From: Celeribacter ethanolicus
Lineage (GTDB): Bacteria; Pseudomonadota; Alphaproteobacteria; Rhodobacterales; Rhodobacteraceae
Assembly: GCF_001550095.1 (NCBI RefSeq)
Contig: NZ_LRUC01000047.1
Location: 1-64,000, forward strand
DNA: 64,000 nt
Direction: 5' to 3'
Within the stretch, counting starts at the first letter, position 1. Each line of letters opens with the position of its first letter. The notes beneath the pieces were generated by a model, which ran no database searches, was not told the DNA's origin, and saw only the letters and a program-made list of their open reading frames with translations. Of this stretch, positions 44,218 to 52,287 are shown piece after piece. The position numbers and the translations under genes are program-made.

Positions 44218-45198
44218 TCAGAAACCGTCGATATTGCCGTTCGCCACCATGTCGGGCGTCATGTAACCGATGCCCGTGTCGATCCAGGACGGCGTTTCCA
44301 CGCCCATGTTCTGAAGCATCAGCGCCACGGTGGACCATTCGCCGATCATACGAGGGCGGGTGGCAATCGAGAGATCGAGCACCCCGTCACGCATCAGTTC
44401 CTGAAGCTGCGGCACATCGTCGATGCCGACGAATTGCACCTCGCCGACACGCCCCGCTTCGCGCAGCGCCAGTCCCACACCAACGGGACCCGCGGCATCC
44501 ACCACGGCGATGGCGTCGAGATCGGCATTGGCCGCCAACATGCGCGAGGCTTCGGTCTGGGCCTTTTGCACATCGTCATAATCGAAGCCCTCGTCGACGA
44601 TCTCGACATCCGGGTATTGCGCGAACAGGTCCTTGAGCGCGTCATAGCGGTCCGCATGGGCGGAGTTGGTCGGCACCCCGTGCAGGATCGCAATTTTGCC
44701 CTTGTTGTCGATACGCTTCAAAAGCTCCTCGCCCAAAATCCGCCCCTGATCGTAGAAGTCATTGGAGATATAGGTGAATTGCGAGCCCTGCGGCGCGGTC
44801 GAGACAAAAAGCACGACCGGGATGCCGCGATCACGGGCTTCGTTGAGGATCGGCATGCTGGCGTTCACGTCGATGGCGTCGATGGCGATGCCGTCGGGTT
44901 TGGTCGCGATGGCGCGCTCCAAAAGCGTGTTTTGTTCGACCAGATCGGCCTGCGCCGGGGCTTGGTAATCGATGGTGATCTTGGTGCCAAGCTGGGCACT
45001 CAACTGTTCCGCCGAATCCGCCGCCGCATCATGAACGATGTCGAACCAAGCCTGCGCCAGAATCGGGATCATCACGAAGCGGTATTCGTCCTTGATCTCA
45101 GGGGCTGCGTCCTGAGCCGACACACCCGTTGCGCCCAGCGATGCGCCAAACACAATGCTACAGGCCGCGACCGACAGGCCGCGCATAAGTTTTCTCAT
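44218..45198 (-). CDS. Sugar ABC transporter substrate-binding protein
   Basis: A 326-aa periplasmic binding protein of the RbsB/LsrB type (peripla_BP_4). The signal peptide MRKLMRGLSVAACSIVFGAS ends near SAQD. Family landmarks are ATKPDGIAIDAIDVNASMPI, NEARDRGIPVVLFVSTAPQG and GRVGEVQFVGIDDVPQLQEL. I chose the ATG at 45198 behind GGGAGGAAAC; the longer frame lacks a signal at its start. It is the first gene of the importer operon. Its promoter region carries two AT-rich direct repeats. The ligand could be a short sugar, given the LsrK-like kinase nearby. Confidence 0.92.
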   Translation of the reverse strand: MRKLMRGLSVAACSIVFGASLGATGVSAQDAAPEIKDEYRFVMIPILAQAWFDIVHDAAADSAEQLSAQLGTKITIDYQAPAQADLVEQNTLLERAIATKPDGIAIDAIDVNASMPILNEARDRGIPVVLFVSTAPQGSQFTYISNDFYDQGRILGEELLKRIDNKGKIAILHGVPTNSAHADRYDALKDLFAQYPDVEIVDEGFDYDDVQKAQTEASRMLAANADLDAIAVVDAAGPVGVGLALREAGRVGEVQFVGIDDVPQLQELMRDGVLDLSIATRPRMIGEWSTVALMLQNMGVETPSWIDTGIGYMTPDMVANGNIDGF

Positions 45199-45632
45199 AG
45201 TTTCCTCCCATGACGGGCATGCCTCCAGGCATGCTCCACAAAAAGCCCCTCTCCTCCAGAAGGACCACTCCAAACCCGCGCCCTTCATGCGCGTTCCCCA
45301 CCAGGGCTCCTCTCCCAGGCCACTGACCTGATGTTATTTATTTCACAAATGTTATTTATATAATTCGACCTGTCAAGGAACATTCTTCTCTTCATCGCCG
45401 ACCGCCCTGCCGCATCAGCTTTTAAGAGATATGCCGTCCCTACGCCCCTTGGTGACCGTGGAACAAAGGGGCAGGCCTGCGCGCAGAGAACCATTCTTTG
45501 CAATTCAGCCCGCCCCTCGGAGGATCAGGCAATGATCGGGTCGGAATGGTCTATCTGTTCCGCGCGTCACCAACCTATCTAACCTTCAACGCAGATGCGC
45601 CTGTTTGCGCGCGGATTTTGAAAGGACACACG
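45199..45632. other. Divergent promoter region between ABC operon and hydrolase gene
   Basis: A 434-bp gap between divergent genes. It holds the AT-rich repeats at 45333-45360 and a TATAAT-like sequence at 45359-45364 on the plus strand. The rest shows no gene; minus-strand frames here lack any protein character. Confidence 0.5.
45333..45360. promoter_or_regulatory. AT-rich direct repeats, putative operator of the ABC operon
   Basis: GTTATTTAT occurs at 45333 and again at 45351, an 18-base period. Both match the half-site GTTAT(A/T)(A/T)AT of the perfect palindrome at 40731-40760 upstream of the dehydrogenase operon. Shared half-sites suggest one regulator for both operons. Confidence 0.55.
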
Positions 45633-46589
45633 ATGGAACTCACTCAGAACTGGGACAAGACTTTCCCGAAGAGCAACAAGGTCGACCACAAGAAGGTGAC
45701 CTTCACGAACCGTTACGGCATCACCCTGGCGGGCGATCTCTATACCCCCAAGACCGAAGGCCCCTTTGCAGCCATCGCCATCAGTGGTCCCTTTGGTGCG
45801 GTCAAGGAACAATCGTCGGGCCTGCATGCCCAGGTGCTGGCCGAGCGCGGATTCGTCACTCTGGCGTTCGATGCATCCTATACCGGTGAAAGCGGTGGCG
45901 AACCCCGCAATCTGGCCTCGCCCGAAATCAACACCGAGGATTTCAGCGCCGCCGTCGATTATCTGGGGCTGCTGCCCGACGTGGATCGCGAACGCATCGG
46001 CATTCTGGGCATCTGCGGCTTCGGCGGCATGGGGCTGAACGCTGCCGCAGGCGACACCCGTATCAAGGCGGTCGCCGCCACCACGATGTACGACATCAGC
46101 CGCATGATGTCGCAAGGCTACTTCGACAGCACCACGAAGGACCAGCGCATCGAAGGCCGCAAGGCGCTGAACGACCTCCGCTGGGCAGATGCAGAGTCTG
46201 GCACCGCCGCCTACGGTCCGACCGCGCTGCAGAATCTTCCGGAGGACGCCCCGCAATTCGTGAAGGAATACGCGGCCTATTACACCGACGAAAACCGTGG
46301 CTTTCATCCCCGTTCGGTCAACTCCAACGGGTCCTGGACGCTGACCACGCCGCTGTCCTTCATGAACATGCCGCTGCTGACCTACATCGACGAGATCGCA
46401 CCGCGCCCCGTCCTGCTGGTCCATGGTTCGGCCGCACACTCGCTCTACTTCAGCGAGACCGCCTATGCCAATGCGGCAGACCCCAAGGAGTTGTTCATCG
46501 TCGAGGATGCGACGCACACCGACCTCTACGATCAGATGGACAAGATCCCCTTCGACAAGTTCACCCGTTTTTTCACTGAAAACCTGTGA
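45633..46589 (+). CDS. Alpha/beta hydrolase with Cys nucleophile (YcjY/DLH-like)
   Basis: A 318-aa alpha/beta hydrolase. The nucleophile elbow is GICGFGG with Cys128 in place of Ser, as in dienelactone hydrolase and the YcjY-like group. Other family text includes GFVTLAFDASYTGESGGEPR, PRPVLLVHGSAAHSLYFSE and the late DATHTDLYDQMDKIP with the candidate catalytic His. I chose the ATG at 45633 behind GAAAGGACA; the frame opens earlier at 45498 inside promoter sequence. An AraC regulator follows 55 bp downstream, a pairing I have seen repeatedly for this family. The natural substrate is unknown. Confidence 0.87.
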   Translation: MELTQNWDKTFPKSNKVDHKKVTFTNRYGITLAGDLYTPKTEGPFAAIAISGPFGAVKEQSSGLHAQVLAERGFVTLAFDASYTGESGGEPRNLASPEINTEDFSAAVDYLGLLPDVDRERIGILGICGFGGMGLNAAAGDTRIKAVAATTMYDISRMMSQGYFDSTTKDQRIEGRKALNDLRWADAESGTAAYGPTALQNLPEDAPQFVKEYAAYYTDENRGFHPRSVNSNGSWTLTTPLSFMNMPLLTYIDEIAPRPVLLVHGSAAHSLYFSETAYANAADPKELFIVEDATHTDLYDQMDKIPFDKFTRFFTENL

Positions 46590-46644
46590 TAAACTGGCCG
46601 GGCCGCCTCCGGGTGGTCCGGCTTCACGATTTGGAACCATTCAC

Positions 46645-47559
46645 ATGAGCCACCGCGAGCCCCAGTTCGGACAGGCGCCGCATAGCAGGCTGGCCCGGAT
46701 GATCCAAGTGTGGTGTGGCACGTCGGAGGACGTCTCCACCCCGATCGACGGGCTGAGTTTCTTCCGGCGCACCCGACCGACCGAGCCGGATCTCTGTCTG
46801 GTCGAGCCTGCGCTGCTGGTCGTGGCACAGGGTGCAAAGCAGATGGTCGTCGGTGGCGCGCCGCATCGCTACGACCCTTCGGGCTTTCTCATCACATCTC
46901 TGGAAATTCCCGGACAGACACAGATCATCGAGGCCAGCCCGGACGCACCCTGTCTGGGCCTCGTGATGAAACTCAACCAACGGATGCTGGCCGAAATGGT
47001 GGCCAGCAACGTGATCCCGCCCAGCCAGCGGGCAGACCGCCGCAGCGTCGCGGTGGGGACTGTGACACCTGAGCTGATCTCGCCGCTCGAACGGCTGGTC
47101 GCACTGCTCGACGAACCGGACGCGATCCCTGTGCTTGCCCCCTTGATCCTGCAGGAGATCCACTATCGCCTCTTGCTGAGCGATCAGGGAGCCCGCATGT
47201 GGTCGTTCGTGGCCGCCGGCAATCCGAACCAGCGGATCCTGTCGCTGCTGAACTGGATGAAGGAGAACTATGCCGAGCCGCTCCGTGTGGAGCATCTGGC
47301 CGAGCGCGCGCAGATGAGTGCCTCGACCTTCTACCAGCATTTCCGCGACCTGACGACCATGAGCCCCCTCAAATACCAGAAGTGGCTCCGTCTCAACGAA
47401 GCGCGACAGTTGATGCTGAATGATCACCTGGATGCGGCCACCGCATCCTACCGTGTCGGCTACGAGAGCCCGTCGCAGTTCAGCCGGGAATACGCCCGGC
47501 TTTTCGGCAATCCGCCCAAACGTGATATTGATCAGTTGCGACTTGCTGTTGCGCAGTAG
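46645..47559 (+). CDS. AraC-family regulator with AraC_N domain
   Basis: A 304-aa regulator. Residues about 25-180 form the AraC-type N-terminal domain (LVEPALLVVAQGAKQMVVGG, YDPSGFLITSLEIPGQTQII, APLILQEIHYRLLLSDQG). The C-terminal 100 residues hold two helix-turn-helix motifs (VEHLAERAQMSASTFYQHFR and VGYESPSQFSREYARLFGNP). It starts at the ATG 46645, 55 bp after the hydrolase gene, with only a weak GGAACC upstream. It probably controls the hydrolase gene and is co-transcribed with it. Confidence 0.9.
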   Translation: MSHREPQFGQAPHSRLARMIQVWCGTSEDVSTPIDGLSFFRRTRPTEPDLCLVEPALLVVAQGAKQMVVGGAPHRYDPSGFLITSLEIPGQTQIIEASPDAPCLGLVMKLNQRMLAEMVASNVIPPSQRADRRSVAVGTVTPELISPLERLVALLDEPDAIPVLAPLILQEIHYRLLLSDQGARMWSFVAAGNPNQRILSLLNWMKENYAEPLRVEHLAERAQMSASTFYQHFRDLTTMSPLKYQKWLRLNEARQLMLNDHLDAATASYRVGYESPSQFSREYARLFGNPPKRDIDQLRLAVAQ

Positions 47560-47801
47560 CGCGAACTTTCGTTCGGGGCGATCTGGCAAGACCATACACC
47601 CCGAACCGGCCTTTTGTCGGGAAAGCCTTGAATGCCCGAGAGGCCCCGGAGAACTGACCTTTGGCTCAGAACGCTATCTTCATTTCCAGGCTCGATTTAC
47701 TGGCTCGCACAGAAACATCCCCAAACGTCGCACAATCTGTCCCCGCATGGGGCGCGTATCAATTCCGATCGCTCCGTTCCTCAGTCGACAAAGTCGTACC
47801 G

Positions 47802-48389
47802 TCACGGTTTCAAACAGCGATGCTTGAGACGAAGATAATAGCTTTCGAGCATGGCCGGAGGTTCGACGCCGATCCTGTCTTTCCATGAGATGAGATAATA
47901 CGCAGCCGCATCCGCTATGGAAAACCCGCCAAAGAGATGATCCTTATCGCCAAGTTGCCTGGCCAGCATGGCGAATCCCGTCTGTACGACCTCTTGCCCA
48001 TGGCGTCTCAGTTCCATTTGAGCCGCCGCGTCGGACACGAATTTCTGTGGCATCATGGCGAAGACAGAGCCGCGCATGTGAAGGCCAGAGACGATATGTT
48101 CGGTCAAGGCCATCACCGCGACCTCTTCTGCCAGACCCGCAGGCAAAAGCCGGGCCTCCGGGTAGGTTTTGGCGAGCCAATAGGCGATAACGGGCCATTC
48201 GGTGAGCACCGTCCCATCGGGCAGCATGAGCGCGGGAACCTTGCCCTTCGGATTGAGCGCAAGATAGGTTGCATCGCGATGCGCGCCTGTCTTGAGATCC
48301 GTGGGCATCACTTCGTATGAAGCGCCACAAGCCTCGAGCAAAAGAAGAATTCCCTCGGAGCACGATCCGGGTGAGTGATAGAATTTCAT
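47802..48389 (-). CDS. Glutathione S-transferase family protein
   Basis: A 195-aa protein with an N-terminal thioredoxin-like domain (FYHSPGSCSEGILLLLEACG, NPKGKVPALMLPDGTVLTEW) and a C-terminal helical GST domain (VFAMMPQKFVSDAAAQMELR, FGGFSIADAAAYYLISWKD). The likely glutathione-contacting residue is Ser or Cys in SPGSCS. I chose the ATG at 48389 because it follows AGGAGGCCTT; the longer frames lack a site. It is divergent from the CMD-family gene, across a 145-bp shared promoter region. It may detoxify intermediates of the neighbouring aromatic pathway, though that link is only positional. Confidence 0.9.
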   Translation of the reverse strand: MKFYHSPGSCSEGILLLLEACGASYEVMPTDLKTGAHRDATYLALNPKGKVPALMLPDGTVLTEWPVIAYWLAKTYPEARLLPAGLAEEVAVMALTEHIVSGLHMRGSVFAMMPQKFVSDAAAQMELRRHGQEVVQTGFAMLARQLGDKDHLFGGFSIADAAAYYLISWKDRIGVEPPAMLESYYLRLKHRCLKP

Positions 48390-48534
48390 GAAGGCCTCCT
48401 GTGTCGCCATCAGAGCAGAACAACCGCGGGCGTGCAGCCTTTGCGCAACGCGCGTCCACGATACGGACATCTGAGAGAATATGTTTGGACCTCTGCGGCT
48501 TCCAAGGCTTTCTCGCGTGAAAAGGGAAGACCAT

Positions 48535-49080
48535 ATGACCAGCACCGATCCAGATACGATCTCTCCGCTCACAGATGGAAACTGGCCGGACGAGATTGCC
48601 GATTTGCGCGAAGGGTTCGCGGGGGCTCTGAATGTCTATCGCACCATGGCGCATCACCCGGAGTTGCTGCGCGCCTGGGCGCCTTTGCGTCAGCATATCG
48701 TCAAGGACAGCACGCTTGGGGCCCAGAATTCGGAAATCGTGATCCTGCGCACCGGGGTGCGGCTTGGCTCATCCTATGAATGGGCGCACCACGTGTCCCG
48801 CGCGCGAGCACTGGGCATGGGTGATGATCGGATCAAGGCGGTTCTGGCCACGCCCGAAGGTGATGATGCGTTGTTGGCGCAGGCGGTCGATGCGATCATC
48901 GACCATCAAAAGCTTCCCGCAGCGCTGGAGCGTCGCCTTGCGGAGGTCTTCGGTCAGAAGGCCGTGTTCGACATCATCGCCACGGTCGGGTTCTACACGG
49001 TACTGGGCACGATCCTGATGACCTACGACGTACCCGTCGACGACAAGATCGCGGCCGAGATCGAGGCAAACCCGCTCTGA
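48535..49080 (+). CDS. Carboxymuconolactone decarboxylase (AhpD-fold) family protein
   Basis: A 181-aa all-helical protein of the CMD family. It has the motif LRTGVRLGSSYEWAHHVSRA, where the peroxidase-type CxxC of AhpD is replaced by SSYEW with a conserved His pair, a version I associate with decarboxylase or uncharacterised members. The ATG at 48535 follows AAAGGGAAG; an earlier in-frame ATG at 48481 would add an Arg-rich leader. The gene converges on the IclR gene at the edge of the meta-cleavage operon and may act on a ring-fission product. The reaction is not established. Confidence 0.85.
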   Translation: MTSTDPDTISPLTDGNWPDEIADLREGFAGALNVYRTMAHHPELLRAWAPLRQHIVKDSTLGAQNSEIVILRTGVRLGSSYEWAHHVSRARALGMGDDRIKAVLATPEGDDALLAQAVDAIIDHQKLPAALERRLAEVFGQKAVFDIIATVGFYTVLGTILMTYDVPVDDKIAAEIEANPL

Positions 49081-49084
49081 AGCC

Positions 49085-49876
49085 TTAATCCGGCAGCGAC
49101 GCCGAGATCTTGTCGGCAATCTCCTGCAATGCGGTGCCGTAGTCATCTATCGCACGTCGCGTGGTCATGGCGCTGCGAATCCAGATCAGGGAAATACAGC
49201 CCAGAACAACGCCCCGCGACAGGATCGGCACGGCGATGGAGGCGGTCTCCAGCCGGAATTCGCCACTGTCGCGCACGGCAAAGCCACGGGCGCGGGTCTC
49301 CTCCAGCAAATGCGACAACATCGGTTCCTCGAGATAGGGCCGGTCTTCCTCGACATTGAGGCGACGCAGATGATCGAGGATCAGGTTGCGTTCCTGCTCC
49401 GGGCAAAAGGCCATATAGGCCCGCCCGGCAGAGGTGCGCAGCACTGGCATGCGAAACCCGGTCATGCCCCGGTCGATGGACAAAGGCGAGCGGCCGTGGG
49501 TCGTTTCCTGAACCACCATGGCGGCGTTGTTGTAGACGCTGAGATCGAGCGGCCAGACCACGCGTTTGGCATATTCGCCAAAGATCGGACCCGCCGCTTG
49601 GGTGATCTCAGAAGTCAGGGCAGAACCATCGCCCAAGGCGGCGGCAAACCGGGTGACGCGGACATAGTTCGAGGTCGCGGAAAAGGCAACGTAACCCAGT
49701 TCCTCAAGCGTTTCCAACAGCCGGTAAACGGTGGGGCGCGGAATGCCGAGCGCCTTGGCAATCTCGCCCGGGCGCGCTTCGCCAACCTTGTTGACATAGC
49801 GCAAAATGGTCAGGCCCCGCGCGAGAGATCGCACGGAACCTTGAGATAATTTCGGCGGGGCTGTTTCGTTGGTCAT
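49085..49876 (-). CDS. IclR-family transcriptional regulator
   Basis: A 263-aa regulator with a winged helix at residues 15-75 (SVRSLARGLTILRYVNKVGE, GIPRPTVYRLLETLEELGYV) and an IclR effector domain from about 85 to 255 (GMTGFRMPVLRTSAGRAYMA, LETASIAVPILSRGVVLGCI). IclR proteins such as MhpR control aromatic-acid operons. It lies 45 bp downstream of the FAH gene on the same strand and is the expected regulator of the dioxygenase-hydroxylase-hydrolase operon. The inducer is not known. Confidence 0.92.
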   Translation of the reverse strand: MTNETAPPKLSQGSVRSLARGLTILRYVNKVGEARPGEIAKALGIPRPTVYRLLETLEELGYVAFSATSNYVRVTRFAAALGDGSALTSEITQAAGPIFGEYAKRVVWPLDLSVYNNAAMVVQETTHGRSPLSIDRGMTGFRMPVLRTSAGRAYMAFCPEQERNLILDHLRRLNVEEDRPYLEEPMLSHLLEETRARGFAVRDSGEFRLETASIAVPILSRGVVLGCISLIWIRSAMTTRRAIDDYGTALQEIADKISASLPD

Positions 49877-49921
49877 TGGACAACCATTTCACAGCGCCCG
49901 CCAAAGCGCCAGAAGCCGATG

Positions 49922-50776
49922 TCAGACTTCGGCCTTCACCGGGTTCGACAGCACGCCGACACCGGAGACCTCGACCTCGCAGACATCGCCGTCTTTCATG
50001 AACAGCGGCGGATTGCGGCGCGCGCCAACCCCACCCGGCGTGCCGGAGACGATCACGTCACCGGGCAAAAGCGGCAGGATCGTGGAGCAATAGGCGATCA
50101 GACGCGGGATCGAGCACACCAGCATGTCAAGCGTGGTGTCCTGAACCGTTTCGCCGTTGAGGCGGGTTTGCAGGCGCATCTTGGTGTGATCCCCAATCGT
50201 CTTCGAGATCTCGTCGGCGGTGGTCATCCAAGGACCAAAGGCGCCGGTGCCGGCAAAGGTCTTGCCCGGCATGAACTGATGCGTGTGCTTCTGCCAGTCG
50301 CGCACGGAACCGTCATTGTAACAGGCGTAGCCCGCGACATAATCCATCGCGTCCGCTTCGGAAATGCGGCGGCCCTCCTTGCCGATGATCACGGCAACTT
50401 CGCCCTCATAGTCGAACATGTCGGACTCGAGCGGCTTGATCAGCGCTTCGTTGTGGCCGATCTGAGAGCCCTGATAACGGGCGAAGAGCACAGGATTCGG
50501 GGTCTCTTCGCGTCCGGTTTCCTCGATATGCGCATGGTAGTTCAGACCGACGCAGATGATCTTGTCCGGGTTCGGAATAACCGGATCGTGCTTCACGTCG
50601 TCAAAGGCGTAATCGGCATCGGCGGACACAAATTTCTCAGCCGCCGCCATATCGCCCGTGGCAAGGAAGTCGCGAAGCGTCGGCGCGTCGAAGCGTTTGC
50701 CGAGATCGACGATTCCAGAGTCGTTGACGAGGCCGTAGGAGGACACACCGTCTTTGGTGAAAGAGCAAAGTTTCAT
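49922..50776 (-). CDS. Fumarylacetoacetate hydrolase family protein
   Basis: A 284-aa FAH-fold enzyme with the usual metal-binding text DMFDYEGEVAVIIGKEGRRI (Glu and Asp ligands) and GYACYNDGSVRDWQ, plus the late loop DVIVSGTPGGVGARRNPP. The family hydrolyses C-C bonds of oxo-acids or decarboxylates and hydrates meta-cleavage products. Here it follows the hydroxylase by 2 bp and probably handles the ring-fission product, in place of the alpha/beta hydrolase MhpC, which is absent from this operon. The ATG at 50776 has only a poor ribosome site but is coupled to the upstream stop. Confidence 0.9.
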   Translation of the reverse strand: MKLCSFTKDGVSSYGLVNDSGIVDLGKRFDAPTLRDFLATGDMAAAEKFVSADADYAFDDVKHDPVIPNPDKIICVGLNYHAHIEETGREETPNPVLFARYQGSQIGHNEALIKPLESDMFDYEGEVAVIIGKEGRRISEADAMDYVAGYACYNDGSVRDWQKHTHQFMPGKTFAGTGAFGPWMTTADEISKTIGDHTKMRLQTRLNGETVQDTTLDMLVCSIPRLIAYCSTILPLLPGDVIVSGTPGGVGARRNPPLFMKDGDVCEVEVSGVGVLSNPVKAEV

Positions 50777-50778
50777 GA

Positions 50779-52287
50779 TTAAGCCATTTCCGGTTGTTGC
50801 GTTTCAGAAGAAGGTTGAAGCGGATTGGGGAGGATGCGAGCGATCAGCGCCTCAAGCTCCGCTTTTGTGTCGGCCCCGCCCAGAGTGTGGCGGTCGGGAC
50901 GCAGAACGGTGGCCCTTGCCCCAAGACGGGCGAGGTGATCGGCGGCGTTCGAGTTGTCGGAGGTCACAAGCCCCACGCCATCCGGGAGCGTCAGCCCCTC
51001 GGCCAGATCGGCTTCGGCCACGACGACGAAAGCGTGCGGGAAGGCATCGTCCATCCGTGCGCCATCGCTCATCCGCGGCTGACCGAAAAGACGCCCGGCC
51101 TTGTTGCTGCCATCGCCAAGCCCCGGCCCGATCGGCGGCGCGATGCTTTCCATGCGAGCCGAACCATCGGCGGAGGGCAGAGCGGCGCGCAACGCCTCTT
51201 CGGTGCCGACCGTGTTGATCAGCCCGCCGAGCCGCACGGCGGTCTTGATGTATTCGGCGGCATTGGGTTTGCGCTCGCTCTCATAGGTGTCGAGCAGCTT
51301 TTCGGCTTCCTCTCCCGTGACCAGACCTTTGCAGATCAGCACGAGTTTCCAATAGAGATTCACCACATCGCGGGTGCCCGCGCACATACCCTGGCCCATG
51401 AAGGGCGGGGTCTGGTGACAGGCATCGCCCGCCAGCAACAGCCGCCCTTCGCGCCAATCCTTGGCGACGAGCGAATGGAAGGTGTAGACGGCGGTGCGCT
51501 CCAGCTCGGCCTCGTCGGGTTTGAGCCAGTCCGAGAGCAATTCCCAAACGCATTCCGGCTTGGCGATCTCATGGCTTGCCTCTTCCGGCAGCACGGTGAT
51601 CTCCCACCGCCGCCGCATCCCGGGCGTGCGCACGTAGGTCGCGGGACGTTCCGGCACGCAATACTGGATCGAGTGATCGCCCAGTTCCGGCTTGTCCTCA
51701 TTGAGGATCACATCGACCACGAGCCAGCGTTCGTGAAATCCGTAATCCTCCATATCGCTTTCGATATACCGCCGCACCAAGGAGCGCGCGCCATCGCAAC
51801 CGACGACATATTTGGCGGTGACGTGATGCACCTTGCCCTTGGTCATGTCCTCGTAGCGCAACTCGACCTTGTCGCCTTGGTCGTCGATATTGAACACCTC
51901 GCAGCGCGACCGCACGGTCACCTCCGGGCGATCCGCCATACGGTCCCGCAAAAGCTCTTCGAGGTCAGGTTGGTGGAAGCGGTAGTTCGCATTCCACGCC
52001 TGCGGCCCTTCGCCTTGCGGACGCGGCCAGTCGAGGAGCATCTTGCCGTCCCGGTCGACGAATTGCATGCCGGGGTGGCGATGGGTCTTCGGCGCCATCT
52101 CGTCAGCGATGCCGATCCATTGGAAAGCCCGCATGACTTCGGCGTCGAAATGCACCGCACGTGGCAGGTGATAATGGGCGCTCTCGCGTTCCAGCACGAG
52201 GGTTTTCACCCCGCAGGCCCCCAACAGATGTGCCAGCGTGGCGCCCGCAGGCCCGTAGCCCACAATAGCGACGTCAAAATGCTCCAT
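50779..52287 (-). CDS. FAD-dependent aromatic hydroxylase, MhpA-like
   Basis: A 502-aa flavoprotein monooxygenase of the 3-(3-hydroxyphenyl)propionate hydroxylase type. FAD is bound by GYGPAGATLAHLLG (residues 10-23), the CDGARSLVRRYIE motif in the middle and the GRLLLAGDACHQTPPFMGQG motif near residue 285. A thioredoxin-like C-terminal extension of about 100 residues is present, as in MhpA. It would add an ortho hydroxyl to a phenolic acid and so make the catechol cut by the dioxygenase encoded just upstream. Its ATG directly abuts the dioxygenase stop. The exact substrate is not predictable. Confidence 0.9.
   Translation of the reverse strand: MEHFDVAIVGYGPAGATLAHLLGACGVKTLVLERESAHYHLPRAVHFDAEVMRAFQWIGIADEMAPKTHRHPGMQFVDRDGKMLLDWPRPQGEGPQAWNANYRFHQPDLEELLRDRMADRPEVTVRSRCEVFNIDDQGDKVELRYEDMTKGKVHHVTAKYVVGCDGARSLVRRYIESDMEDYGFHERWLVVDVILNEDKPELGDHSIQYCVPERPATYVRTPGMRRRWEITVLPEEASHEIAKPECVWELLSDWLKPDEAELERTAVYTFHSLVAKDWREGRLLLAGDACHQTPPFMGQGMCAGTRDVVNLYWKLVLICKGLVTGEEAEKLLDTYESERKPNAAEYIKTAVRLGGLINTVGTEEALRAALPSADGSARMESIAPPIGPGLGDGSNKAGRLFGQPRMSDGARMDDAFPHAFVVVAEADLAEGLTLPDGVGLVTSDNSNAADHLARLGARATVLRPDRHTLGGADTKAELEALIARILPNPLQPSSETQQPEMA

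Noticed and set aside
45304-45503. 72-codon minus-strand frame in the hydrolase/ABC promoter region
   Set aside because: It crosses the AT-rich operator candidates, has no ribosome site and no protein character.
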